A stretch of DNA of 64,000 nt, taken from contig NZ_JAQNDK010000005.1 of NCBI RefSeq assembly GCF_028368935.1, forward strand, positions 372,001-436,000, in the 5' to 3' direction. Source of the stretch: Sorangium aterium (GTDB taxonomy: Bacteria > Myxococcota_A > Polyangia > Polyangiales > Polyangiaceae). Below the pieces are notes generated by a model. That model was not told the DNA's origin, did no database searches, and was given only the letters and a program-made list of their open reading frames with translations. The number at the start of each line of letters is the position of its first letter. The first letter of the stretch is position 1. The translations under genes were made by a program, and so were the position numbers. Positions 50,068-58,701 of this stretch are shown piece after piece.

Positions 50068-51222
50068 ATGAGCGCGGATCCGAACAAGAAAAGCGCACGG
50101 ACGTTCCAGTGTCGCGATGTCCTTTGGGAGACGTTCGAGCAGATGGCGCGCGAGCTCGAGTGCTCCATCGACTACCTCATCAATGAGTCGATGAAGCAGT
50201 ACGCGCGGCAGCGAAGCTACAGCCCGCGCACGCCTTTCCCGCCGCCCGCCAGGGGCGACGCGGTGCCCCCCTCCGGGCACATGGCGGTCCCGCACGCTCA
50301 TCAGGCCAGCGCGCCACCTCCCCTCGCGACGCCCCAGCCGCCCGGGCTGGCGACGTCCGGCTCGGCGCCGCCCCTGGGAGGCTTGCAGCAGCAGCCCGCA
50401 GCGGGGATGCCCTACGGCGCTTCGGCCGGGGCGCCTGCGTATGGCGCGCCGTCGCCGTACGGCGTGACGCCCGTCGGGCCAGGGCCGACGCCGGTCCCGG
50501 CGATCACGCCCCCTCCACCGCCTCCGGGGCAGGTCCGTGCGGGCGCGCCGCCGCCGCCCCCGCCGCCCCCCGGCAGCAGCAACGCGGGCGGCAAGCGGCC
50601 CAGCCTGCCCGTGCCGCCGCCCGTCCCGGGTCGCGTCGGCGGCCCGCCGCCTCCGCCGACCAGCGTGACGCGCCTCGGCGCGCCGCCGCCGCTCCCGTCC
50701 CAGGTCACGAACCCCGGCGGCCGCCAGAGCCTCCCGGGCGCCGCGGCGAGCCGCTCGGGGCCCCCGCCGCCTCCGCCGATGAGCAACGCCGCCGGCTACG
50801 CCTCGCCGATGGGACCGCCGGTGGCGCCGCCCCTCGCGCCCCCGCTGTCGCCGCCGCCGTACATCGCTCCGCCGCAGGCATCCAGCAGCGTGTCGGGGCC
50901 GCCGCCGATGGCCATGGGGATGCCGAATCAGGTGCCCGTCGGCCCGACGCTCGCCGCGTTCTACGCGGGGCAGCGGTTCGTTGTGAACAAGGATCGGTTC
51001 ATCATCGGGCGCGGCAAGCAGTCGAGCGATCTGACGATCAAGGACCCGAACGTGTCGCGCCAGCACGCCATGGTCGAGTTCCTGAACGGCCAGTACTACA
51101 TGGTCGACATGGGCTCGACGAACGGCGTCGAGTACAACGGCCAGCGCATCGCCCGGAAGGCCATCGTCGAGGGCGATCTCTTCCGGATCTGCGATCACGA
51201 AGTGCGCTTCTCCTACCGCTGA
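50068..51222 (+). CDS. FHA-domain protein with N-terminal ribbon-helix-helix-like segment
   Basis: A 384-residue protein. Residues about 10-52 (RTFQCRDVLWETFEQMAREL, then CSIDYLINESMKQYARQ) match the strand-helix-helix pattern of CopG/Arc-type DNA-binding domains. Residues about 55-290 are a Pro/Gly-rich linker. Residues about 300-384 are an FHA domain with GRGKQSSDL, NVSRQHA and STNGVEYNG, the phosphothreonine-reading residues. FHA proteins are read-outs of Hanks kinases. A DNA-binding head joined to a phosphopeptide reader would link kinase signalling directly to DNA; DNA binding is an inference. Confidence 0.88.
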   Translation: MSADPNKKSARTFQCRDVLWETFEQMARELECSIDYLINESMKQYARQRSYSPRTPFPPPARGDAVPPSGHMAVPHAHQASAPPPLATPQPPGLATSGSAPPLGGLQQQPAAGMPYGASAGAPAYGAPSPYGVTPVGPGPTPVPAITPPPPPPGQVRAGAPPPPPPPPGSSNAGGKRPSLPVPPPVPGRVGGPPPPPTSVTRLGAPPPLPSQVTNPGGRQSLPGAAASRSGPPPPPPMSNAAGYASPMGPPVAPPLAPPLSPPPYIAPPQASSSVSGPPPMAMGMPNQVPVGPTLAAFYAGQRFVVNKDRFIIGRGKQSSDLTIKDPNVSRQHAMVEFLNGQYYMVDMGSTNGVEYNGQRIARKAIVEGDLFRICDHEVRFSYR

Positions 51223-51253
51223 GCCCGCCGACCGCAGGCGCGCAGGCGGGAGT

Positions 51254-51283
51254 TTGGCTGGAGCGCAGGCGAGGGCTTAGGAT
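51254..51283 (+). promoter_or_regulatory. Promoter of the L,D-transpeptidase gene
   Basis: TTGGCT (51254-51259) and TAGGAT (51278-51283) are 18 bases apart and the ATG at 51295 follows 11 bases later; GCAGG just before the ATG is too close to act normally. Confidence 0.45.
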
Positions 51284-51294
51284 CCCGCTGCAGG

Positions 51295-52653
51295 ATGACC
51301 AAGCGTGGAGGCGCCGAGCTCGGCCCGCAGGAACGGCGCCGGGGCGCGCTGCGACGAGCGCGCCGGGGCGCGCTGCGCGGCGGCGCCGCGGTGGTCGGCC
51401 TCGGCGTGGCGATCTGGGGCGGAGCGGTCCTCGCTTCGCAGCTGCCGCCGTGGGTCTCGGCGGGCGACGCCCCGCTGCCGGCGTCGGTCAGGAGCGCGCG
51501 GGTGCTCAAGCGCGACCAGCCGCTGTTCGACGCCCCCGGCGAGGGCGCGCGCCGGCGCGGCTCCGTCGATCGCAACGTGCAGCTGCCCATCTTTGCGGCC
51601 AGGCGCGCCGGCGGATGCCTCGGGCGCTGGCTCGAGGTGGGCGCCGCGGCCTGGGTCTGTGACGACGCCGTCGAGCTCTCCGCCGCGGCTCCGATCAGCC
51701 CGCTGGTGCGGACGTGGCGCGAGATGCCGGATGGGCTCCCGTACCGCTACTACTTCGTCGGCCCCGACGGGACCTTCGGCTATCGGCGGGCCGAGGCGGC
51801 CGACATCGACGCGCCGGACGCGCAGCTCGAGCCCGGCTTCGCGGTGGCGATCGTCGAGGAGCGGATCGAGGGAGGCGCCCGGTACGGCCGCACGAACAGC
51901 GGCTTCTGGTTGCCGATGCGAGATCTCGGTCCGGTGCGCGCGTTCGCGTTCCACGGGGTGGACGTGGCGCCGGGCGCTGCCGAGATCGCGACCGCGTGGG
52001 TCGTGTCGGAGCGGGCTCCGCTCTACACGCGGACGGGGGCGGGCTTCACGCGGACCGAGGAGAGCAAGGTGCGGTTCGAGGTGGTCCCCTATCTGGAGGA
52101 GGCGCAGGGCGCCTCGGGGAAGCTCGCGCGGATCGCCGAGGGCGACGTCGCGGCGTGGATCTCGACCCGCGATCTCCGGCGCCCGTCGGTGGCGCCGCCG
52201 CCCGAGGTCGACGTCGAGGCGGGTGAGCGCTGGATCGACGTCGAGCGCTCGACGCAGACGCTCGTTGCCTACGAGGGGCGTCGCCCCGTGTTCGCGACGC
52301 TGGTCTCGACCGGCAAGGGCGCGCCCGGGTCGCAGCGCGCGACGCCCGCCGGCACCTTCCGGATCTGGGCCAAGCTGCTCACCTCGGACATGGACAACCT
52401 CGAGGACGAGGCCGCCGAGCGGTACTACCGGATCGAGGATGTCCCCTACGTCCAGTACTTCTCGAAGGGGATCGGGCTTCACGGCGCGTTCTGGCATCGC
52501 TCGTTCGGCCAGGTGCGGAGCCACGGCTGCGTGAACCTGGCTCCGCTCGACGCGCAGCGGCTGTTCTGGTGGACGTCGCCCCGGCTCCCCGCCGGCTGGA
52601 CGGCCGTCCTCCCCACGGCGCACGAGCCGGGCACCGTCGTGCGCGTGAGGTAG
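51295..52653 (+). CDS. L,D-transpeptidase (YkuD), membrane-anchored
   Basis: A 452-residue protein with a basic N-terminus and one membrane segment (about residues 31-50). Residues about 60-300 contain SH3-like strands. Residues about 310-440 are the YkuD catalytic domain, with HGAFWHRSF and the nucleophile in SHGCVNL. Such enzymes make 3-3 crosslinks in peptidoglycan or attach proteins to it. TPAGTFRIW is the usual substrate strand. Confidence 0.93.
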   Translation: MTKRGGAELGPQERRRGALRRARRGALRGGAAVVGLGVAIWGGAVLASQLPPWVSAGDAPLPASVRSARVLKRDQPLFDAPGEGARRRGSVDRNVQLPIFAARRAGGCLGRWLEVGAAAWVCDDAVELSAAAPISPLVRTWREMPDGLPYRYYFVGPDGTFGYRRAEAADIDAPDAQLEPGFAVAIVEERIEGGARYGRTNSGFWLPMRDLGPVRAFAFHGVDVAPGAAEIATAWVVSERAPLYTRTGAGFTRTEESKVRFEVVPYLEEAQGASGKLARIAEGDVAAWISTRDLRRPSVAPPPEVDVEAGERWIDVERSTQTLVAYEGRRPVFATLVSTGKGAPGSQRATPAGTFRIWAKLLTSDMDNLEDEAAERYYRIEDVPYVQYFSKGIGLHGAFWHRSFGQVRSHGCVNLAPLDAQRLFWWTSPRLPAGWTAVLPTAHEPGTVVRVR

Positions 52654-52740
52654 CGGCAGGCGCGAGGCCCGTCGGGGTAGCAGTGAGGGGGGCGGGAAGG
52701 AGCAGCGGAGCCGGGCCCGATGGGCGCGGCGAGCGCTGGC

Positions 52741-53079
52741 TCAGGGGGCGATCTTGCCCTGGAGGAAGAACGCGATGACCCAGGAGAGGAGCACGAGCGA
52801 CTCGATGAGCGCCAGGCCGAGGATCATCGGGGTCTGGATCCGGGCAGCGGCGCCCGGGTTCCGGGAGATGCCCTCCAGGGCGGCGGCTGCCGCGCGCCCC
52901 TGGCCCATGGTGCCGCCGAGGGCAGCGATGCCGATCGCGAATCCGGCAGCGACGGCGAGCCACGAGTTCGCGTCGTACTTGTTCGACGCCGCGCCATCCT
53001 GCGCCAGCGCCATAGCGGGAACCAGTACCAGCGCAGTGCCGACAACGGCGGACAGCGACAGCTTGCTCTTCAGCGACAT
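52741..53079 (-). CDS. atpE: ATP synthase F0 subunit c
   Basis: A 112-residue proteolipid with GGAG nine bases before ATG 53079. Two membrane hairpin helices follow a signal-like N-terminus ([17 protein letters not shown]), which is an extra feature for subunit c. The loop motif RNPGA is present; the ion-binding glutamate is in ALIESLVLL, with a Gln in GTMGQG on helix 1. The Gln/Glu-Ser combination resembles sodium-binding c-subunits, though it also occurs in proton types. It is the last gene of the F0 cluster. Confidence 0.95.
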
Positions 53080-53367
53080 CCGAATCTGCTCCTTTCAAGC
53101 CACACAGCCCGCGGGGCTGCATGCGAAACATCTGCGTGGGTCGGGGGCCGCGGGGCGGTCCCCCATCGAGATCCGGGGATCGCTCCAGGGACCTCTGCTG
53201 CTGCTCGGTAGGGGCCGCGCTTCCGCGAACCACCACCTTGTGGGGCAACCCATCGACAGCGGGGCCCCTCTAATCCGATTTTCGAGGGCTGGCTAGCCTT
53301 CTCTTCACCTCCAGCGCCATTCTCCGCGGCGCCGGTGGGCGGCTGACCAGGCGGTCAGGCGAAGCGG
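53080..53367. other. Spacer between atpB and atpE
   Basis: This 288-base gap, long for an operon, holds a 6-bp hairpin CTGACC/GGTCAG at 53343-53358, ten bases after the atpB stop on the minus strand. It could act in transcript end formation or processing, allowing atpE to be expressed more than atpB. No coding frame is convincing. Confidence 0.4.
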
Positions 53368-54135
53368 TCAGTGGTGGTCTGCCTTCTCGGTCGCGAGCCC
53401 GATGTAGATGCAGCTCAGCAGGCAGAACACCAGCGTCTGCACGACGATGACGATGATCGCCAGGAACATCAGGGGCACCGGGACGAACAGCGCGACGAGC
53501 CCCAGGAAGATGCTCGCCACGAGGTGATCGACGCCGATGTTGAGCATGAGCCGGATCGAGAGCGTGACCGGGCGGACGCAGGTGGAGATGACCTCGATGG
53601 GGAAGATGAGCGGCGCCAGGTACCACTTCGGCCCGGCGAGGTGAGCGAGGTAGCTCCAGCCGTTCTCCTTCAGCCCGTAGTAATTGAACAGGACGAACAC
53701 CACGACCGCGCACCCGATCGTGATGTTCAGGTTCGAGGTCGGCGGGTTCACTCCCGGGATGAGCGCCGACGCGTTCGAGAAGAAGATGAACGCGGCCGAG
53801 CCCCCGATGAGCGGGAAGTACCGCTTCGCGTTCGCGGGCCCCATCACGTCCCGGGCCATCCCGTAGAAGTAGCCGAAGAACGCCTCGAAGAACGTGCGCA
53901 GCGTGAGCTTGTCCTCCGGGATCACCGACTCGTTCAGGCGCCGGTACTGGCCGCGGACCTCGCTGGCGAGGAGCACGAACAGCACCATGATCAGCAGGCT
54001 CATGAAGATCGGCTCGGTCCCGCGGTAGTCCACCGTGTGATGACCGATGAACGTCTTGCCGATGTTGCGAGCGTTCTCCCGGAGTCCGGGGAGCTGCGCC
54101 AGGAGGTACGTGAGGAACCCTGTGTGCTCAGGCAT
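53368..54135 (-). CDS. atpB: ATP synthase F0 subunit a
   Basis: A 255-residue membrane protein with five or six helices. The essential arginine is in PVTLSIRLMLNI, and the terminal helices carry VVQTLVFCLLSCIYIGLA. It forms the ion half-channels next to the c-ring. It is downstream of atpZ and atpI and 288 bases before atpE. Confidence 0.96.
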   Translation of the reverse strand: MPEHTGFLTYLLAQLPGLRENARNIGKTFIGHHTVDYRGTEPIFMSLLIMVLFVLLASEVRGQYRRLNESVIPEDKLTLRTFFEAFFGYFYGMARDVMGPANAKRYFPLIGGSAAFIFFSNASALIPGVNPPTSNLNITIGCAVVVFVLFNYYGLKENGWSYLAHLAGPKWYLAPLIFPIEVISTCVRPVTLSIRLMLNIGVDHLVASIFLGLVALFVPVPLMFLAIIVIVVQTLVFCLLSCIYIGLATEKADHH

Positions 54136-54337
54136 GGCTTTCGTCGTCGATGCGCCGCGCCGGCAGCCGCGCGGCTGTGCCGGTACGGCCGCGAGCGCTG
54201 GCGAGCCTTGTGGGAATTCGCCCTCGGGCGAGGGGCCTCGCCTCTACCACAACTCGTTTACGGTGGGCACCCTGCAGCGCGCCAAGTCTCCTCACGCCGC
54301 GCGGGTCGCCCTCGGCGGCGCCGGTTCCGGCGGGAGC

Positions 54338-54802
54338 TCAGCCGTGAGCGCCCGGCGGGCTTCCGTCCTCCGGGGGCTTCGGTCCGAACAGCGTCCCCAG
54401 GCTGATGCCGACGACGAGCGAGGCGTAGCCGACCATCAAGGCGACGCCCGAGACCATCTCGCTCTTCAGGATGAGCCACACGCCGCCCATCAGGCCGGTG
54501 AGCTTGATCATCGCGATCAGCGTCCACGACACCGTGTGGCCCCGGCGCGAGAGGAATGCGTCGACGATGCGCGCGAAGACGTACAGGTTCGCCGTCGCGA
54601 TGGCGCCTCCGATGCACACGCCGAGCGCCGCGCGCACGCCGTACGCGAGCAGCGCGGCCACGGACAGGACCGCGGCCGTGCCGGCGACCCAGCGGAGCAC
54701 AGACCGCATCGTGGCGTCCCCGACGCCGGGCCGCTCCTCCGCGTCGGGCTCCTCGTGGGGCGGGTCGCCCCCGGGCGTACCGGGCCTTCGCTCAGCGCTC
54801 AT
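54338..54802 (-). CDS. atpI: ATP synthase subunit I-like membrane protein (AtpI)
   Basis: A 154-residue protein with a soluble acidic/Pro N-terminus and four hydrophobic segments (from about residue 35). The pattern and location just before atpB match the poorly conserved AtpI family, which helps assemble the c-ring. It overlaps the end of atpZ by 11 bases. Confidence 0.75.
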   Translation of the reverse strand: MSAERRPGTPGGDPPHEEPDAEERPGVGDATMRSVLRWVAGTAAVLSVAALLAYGVRAALGVCIGGAIATANLYVFARIVDAFLSRRGHTVSWTLIAMIKLTGLMGGVWLILKSEMVSGVALMVGYASLVVGISLGTLFGPKPPEDGSPPGAHG

Positions 54803-55160
54803 CGTTCCCCTTCGCGTCCTGCAGCCTGTCGGGATCGCGGACGTCGTCGCTCGAGCCTGTCCGGCGGTCGTCGTCCGGAGCGCGCTCGTCCTGCCGTGTC
54901 TTCCGGTCGTCGAACCTCGGCGCAGGGTTCCCCTGCTCGCGCTCCTCGCGCTCGGCCACGGCCTGCATGTCCTTCCACGCCCGGAAGACCGCCTTGCCGG
55001 CGGCGCCGATCCCGAAGAAGAACCAGAGCACCGAGAGGTACGGATCTGTCCCGAGCTTCCCGTCGAGCCAGCGGCCGATGAACAGGCCGACCAGCATGCA
55101 CAGCACCACCTCGAGACCGACGGTCCCGTAGCTTCCGACGGCCTTCCAGTCCTGCTTCAT
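54792..55160 (-). CDS. atpZ: F0F1-ATPase accessory protein AtpZ-like
   Basis: A 122-residue protein with two membrane helices (LEVVLCMLVGLFIGRWLD, then LSVLWFFFGIGAAGKAV) in the AtpZ arrangement, and a strongly charged Asp/Arg-rich tail. AtpZ works with AtpI in some bacteria, possibly as a divalent-cation channel. It begins the F0 cluster, 120 bases from rdgB. Confidence 0.8.
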   Translation of the reverse strand: MKQDWKAVGSYGTVGLEVVLCMLVGLFIGRWLDGKLGTDPYLSVLWFFFGIGAAGKAVFRAWKDMQAVAEREEREQGNPAPRFDDRKTRQDERAPDDDRRTGSSDDVRDPDRLQDAKGNDER

Positions 55161-55280
55161 CAGGGGATCCGATCACCGGGCAGTACTTGGGTGCCTCCGG
55201 TCGCGATTACAAGCGGTCCCGGACGGGGTCAACCGCCGTCCGGCGTCGCCGCGCCTGTCGTCCTACCGTCGCACCGTCGC

Positions 55281-55904
55281 TTACCGTCGCGCGACCAGCG
55301 CCTCGAGCGAGGAGCGCATCGCCCGTGCGGCCTTGCCGCGGTGGCTCACGAGGTTTTTCTCGGCCTCGTCGAGCTCGGCCATCGTCCGGCCGTAGTCCTC
55401 CACGACGAACAGCGGATCGTATCCGAAGCCGCCCGCGCCCCTGGGCTGCCTGCCGATCCGCCCCTCGCAGCGCCCTTCGGTCACGATGGGCTGCGCCTCG
55501 GACCGCGGATCGTGCAGCACCATCACGCAGCGGAAGCGCGCCTGGCGCCGGTCGTCCGCGACGTCCGCGAGCGCCGCGAGCAGCGCCTCGTTGTTCTCCG
55601 CGTCGGTCGCGCCTTCCCTCGCGAAGCGGGCGGACCGGACGCCCGGCCGGCCGCCGAGCGCGTCCACCTCGAGCCCCGAGTCCTCGGCGAGCGTCACCAT
55701 CGCCGACCGGTGCGCCCCGGCGCGCACCTTGAGGAGCGCGTTGTCCAGGAACGTCGCGCCGTCCTCGACCACCGGCGGCGCGCCCGGGAGCACCTCCGCG
55801 AGCGAGAGCACCTCGATCGGGAGGTCGGAGAGCAGCGAGCGCAGCTCCACGAGCTTTCCTCGGTTCGACGTCGCGGCGAGCAGGCGCAGCGGCTCCCGGC
55901 TCAC
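55281..55904 (-). CDS. rdgB: XTP/dITP diphosphatase (RdgB/HAM1)
   Basis: A 207-residue nucleotide house-cleaning enzyme hydrolysing dITP, XTP and ITP. It opens with LLAATSNRGKLVEL, then has FLDNALLKV, the metal-binding LAEDSGLEVDALGG, GFGYDPLF and the terminal SHRGKA. The GTG start overlaps the rph stop (GTGA), giving an rph-rdgB operon as in many bacteria. Confidence 0.97.
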   Translation of the reverse strand: MSREPLRLLAATSNRGKLVELRSLLSDLPIEVLSLAEVLPGAPPVVEDGATFLDNALLKVRAGAHRSAMVTLAEDSGLEVDALGGRPGVRSARFAREGATDAENNEALLAALADVADDRRQARFRCVMVLHDPRSEAQPIVTEGRCEGRIGRQPRGAGGFGYDPLFVVEDYGRTMAELDEAEKNLVSHRGKAARAMRSSLEALVARR

Positions 55905-56674
55905 GCGACCCTCCAGCGATCCGTCTGGAACAGGGCGGAGAGTTCGACGCCGGCGCTCGACAGCGCCCGGTGCTGCGCGCTCGCGAGCGACGCCACGCCT
56001 GCGAGCGCGAGGTCGGTCATGCGATCGAGCTCCGCCCGGGGGATGGCCTCGTCCTCGGCCGTCGCCTGGACCTCGACGATCGAGCCGACGGCCGTCGCCA
56101 CGACGTTCATGTCGACGCGCGCCGAGCTGTCCTCGGTGTAGACGAGGTCGAGCGCGAGCCCGCCCGGGAGGTGGCCCACGCTGATCGCCGCCACCTGATC
56201 GCGGAGCACCGGCGCCTCGAGCGACCCGGCCGCGCGCATCCGGTCGAGCGCCAGCGCGAGCGCCACGAACCCGGCGGTGATCGACGCGGTCCGCGTGCCC
56301 CCGTCCGCCTCCAGGACATCGCAGTCGATCGCGATCGTCTGCTCGCCGAGCTGCTTGAGATCGATCGCCGCCCGGAGCGCGCGGCCGATGAGCCGCTGGA
56401 TCTCCTGCGTGCGCCCGCTCGGGGCCTTGCCCCGCCCGTCGCGCGGCTCCCTGCGGGCCGGGCTCGATCGCGGGTGCATCTGGTACTCGGCCGTGAGCCA
56501 GCCCGCGCCCTTGCCCATCATCCAGGCGGGCACCGTGGGCTCGACCGACGCCGTGCAGAGCACGACCGTCCTCCCGGCGCGGTAGAGGACGGATCCCTCT
56601 GCGTTGCGGTGGAACCCGAGGATCATCTCCACGGGGCGGTGGACATCGAGGGCGCGGCCGTCAGGGCGATTCAC
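55901..56674 (-). CDS. rph: Ribonuclease PH
   Basis: A 257-residue phosphorolytic 3'-exonuclease maturing tRNA ends. It begins VNRPDGRALDVHRP from a GTG; GWLTAEYQMHPRS, RTQEIQRLIGRALRA and DCDVLEADGGTRTASI are the family core. It is slightly longer than E. coli RNase PH owing to the C-terminus. The stop overlaps rdgB. Confidence 0.97.
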   Translation of the reverse strand: MNRPDGRALDVHRPVEMILGFHRNAEGSVLYRAGRTVVLCTASVEPTVPAWMMGKGAGWLTAEYQMHPRSSPARREPRDGRGKAPSGRTQEIQRLIGRALRAAIDLKQLGEQTIAIDCDVLEADGGTRTASITAGFVALALALDRMRAAGSLEAPVLRDQVAAISVGHLPGGLALDLVYTEDSSARVDMNVVATAVGSIVEVQATAEDEAIPRAELDRMTDLALAGVASLASAQHRALSSAGVELSALFQTDRWRVA

Positions 56675-56753
56675 GCGGCCGCCTTAGCACACTTCGCGCG
56701 TCGCGCGGGCTCGCCTCGCGGCGGCGGGCGAGGAGCCCTGCGGACCCGCGCCG

Positions 56754-57770
56754 CTACATCCCGAACCAGGGACCCGGGTCGATCACCTCGGCGCCGCGCC
56801 TCAGCTCGAAGTAGAGCTTCGCGCCGCCCGGTCCGCTCGCGACCGTGCCCACCCGCGCCCCGCCCGGGAGCTGATCGCCGGCGCGCACGTCCGCGGCGCC
56901 GAGGTTCGCGTACACCGAGTAGAGCCGCTCGCCGTGATCGACGATCACGGTGAGCCCGTAATCCGCGTATGTGTCGGCGAAGGCCACCCGCCCCGCCGCC
57001 ACGCTGCGGACCGGCGCGCCGTCCAGCGCGGTGAGCTCGACGCCGGGGCCGCCGGCGCCGCGGCGCGACACCTTGCGCACCTCCGCGCGGCCGGCGATCG
57101 GGAAGGGGAGCCGCCCCATGAGCGAGCGGAAGCCGGCGCGGCGATCGAGCTCGGCGGGCCCGGTGTCCGCGCCGTAGATCGCGAGGTAGTCGGGGCGCAC
57201 GCTCGTCTCGAACGCGCGCGAGAACGCGGCGCGGCGCTCCTCCTCCTGGGCCAGCGCGACCCGGGCGCGGTTCATCGCCTCGCGGTGCACCTCGAGGGGC
57301 GCGCGCTCCGCTCCGAGGTGCGTGAGCCGGTCCGCGAGCTCGGCGCTGCGCCGGGTCAGCTCCGCCTCGCGGGCGAGGTCGCGCTCGAGGGCGAGCCGGG
57401 TGCGCTCCACGCGGGCGGCGTGGTCCACCAGCGCGTCGAACCCGCCGCCCACCGGGAGGAAGCCGGCGCGGACGTGGCGGTAGTACGCGCGCCCGCGCGC
57501 GATCATCCGGCGGCGGGTGAGCTCCAGCGCGGGGCCGATCGCGTCGAGCTCCGCGCGCAGCGCCTTCTCCTCGGCGTCGAGCTTCGCGAGCAGGCGATCG
57601 AGATCGTTCTCGGCCAGCGCCGAGCCCGGGCGCGCCGCCGGAGCCGGGGCCCTGGCCGCCAAGGCGGACGTGGGCGCCGGGGCGTCGGCCGCCGGCACCG
57701 CGGCGCCGCTCGTCGCGGCGCCGGTGAGGAGCGCCAGCGCGAGCGGCGCGAGCCGGATGCGGCGCCTCAC
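56754..57770 (-). CDS. EnvC-like coiled-coil LytM-domain protein
   Basis: A 338-residue exported protein from GTG 57770, overlapping the ftsX stop (GTGA). A signal peptide is followed by an Ala/Pro spacer, a long coiled coil (about residues 60-195, [19 protein letters not shown]) and a C-terminal LytM fold (about 235-335). The zinc ligands of active LytM enzymes are absent: YAHL reads YANL and HLHFE reads KLYFE. This matches EnvC, which activates amidases without being a hydrolase. Following ftsE and ftsX, it is the natural periplasmic effector. Confidence 0.87.
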   Translation of the reverse strand: MRRRIRLAPLALALLTGAATSGAAVPAADAPAPTSALAARAPAPAARPGSALAENDLDRLLAKLDAEEKALRAELDAIGPALELTRRRMIARGRAYYRHVRAGFLPVGGGFDALVDHAARVERTRLALERDLAREAELTRRSAELADRLTHLGAERAPLEVHREAMNRARVALAQEEERRAAFSRAFETSVRPDYLAIYGADTGPAELDRRAGFRSLMGRLPFPIAGRAEVRKVSRRGAGGPGVELTALDGAPVRSVAAGRVAFADTYADYGLTVIVDHGERLYSVYANLGAADVRAGDQLPGGARVGTVASGPGGAKLYFELRRGAEVIDPGPWFGM

Positions 57771-58660
57771 ACGGCCACCATCTTGCGCAGCGTGAGCAGC
57801 GCGGTCGTGGCGCCGAGCGCGGCGCCGAGGGTGACCATCCCGAACGCGACCTCCCAGGGCAGGAACGACGGCGAGATGCCGAGCAGGTTGGCGAGCTCGT
57901 GATCGAAGCGGCCGCGCACCATCATGAACAGGCCGCCCAGCACGAGCAGCGCGCCCGCCGCGCCGGCCGCGCCCTGCGTGGCGCCCTCGACGATGAACGG
58001 CCGGCGCACGAAGCCGTCGGTCGCGCCGACCAGCTTCAGCACCTCGACCTCGATCTTCCGGCGATGCAAGAGCAGGCGCATCGTCGAGCCGATGACGCTC
58101 ACGACCGCGCAGAGGACGATCGCGGCGAGGCACGCGCTCGCGGCGACGCCGCCGCTGAGGAGGGACGACAGCCGCTCCGTCCAGCGCTGGTACGTCTCCA
58201 CCGTGTCCACGGCCGGCAGGGCGCGCAGCTTCACCGTCATCGAGGCGAGCGCCTCGTCGGAGACCTCCTCGGTGAAGCCGACCTCGAGGGACGCGGGGAA
58301 CGCGCTCGGCGGAAGCGCGGCGAGGGCCTTGTCGCCGTCGTCGTGCACCACCTCGCGGCGCGCCTCGGCGCTCGTCACGAGCCGCACCTTCTTGACGCCC
58401 TCGGTGCCCTCGAGCGCGCGGGTCAGCTCCGCGGTCTGCGCCTCGGTCGCGCTGTCGCGCAGGTAGACCGTGGCGCGGCCGGCGCGCGACCAGCGATCGC
58501 GCACCGCCATGAGGTTCGTGACCACGAGGAGGGCCGACGCGAGGCATACGAACGCGACCGCGAGCGAGAAGATCGACAGCGCCTGCAGCCGCCAATCGCT
58601 CCTCCCTGCCCGCCAGGTGCGAAGCCATCTCCGCCGATCGTCACGCTCGCTGGTCTGCAT
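57767..58660 (-). CDS. ftsX: Cell-division permease FtsX
   Basis: A 297-residue protein with four membrane segments: one near 28-50, then a periplasmic domain to about 165, then three more (about 170-195, 220-245 and 265-290). It pairs with FtsE to couple ATP hydrolysis to activation of septal peptidoglycan hydrolases. It is 41 bases after ftsE and overlaps the envC-like gene. Confidence 0.94.
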   Translation of the reverse strand: MQTSERDDRRRWLRTWRAGRSDWRLQALSIFSLAVAFVCLASALLVVTNLMAVRDRWSRAGRATVYLRDSATEAQTAELTRALEGTEGVKKVRLVTSAEARREVVHDDGDKALAALPPSAFPASLEVGFTEEVSDEALASMTVKLRALPAVDTVETYQRWTERLSSLLSGGVAASACLAAIVLCAVVSVIGSTMRLLLHRRKIEVEVLKLVGATDGFVRRPFIVEGATQGAAGAAGALLVLGGLFMMVRGRFDHELANLLGISPSFLPWEVAFGMVTLGAALGATTALLTLRKMVAV

Positions 58661-58701
58661 CCGGTTCCCTCTATCCGTCTCGTGAGGCGGAGCCCTCGGC
58701 G

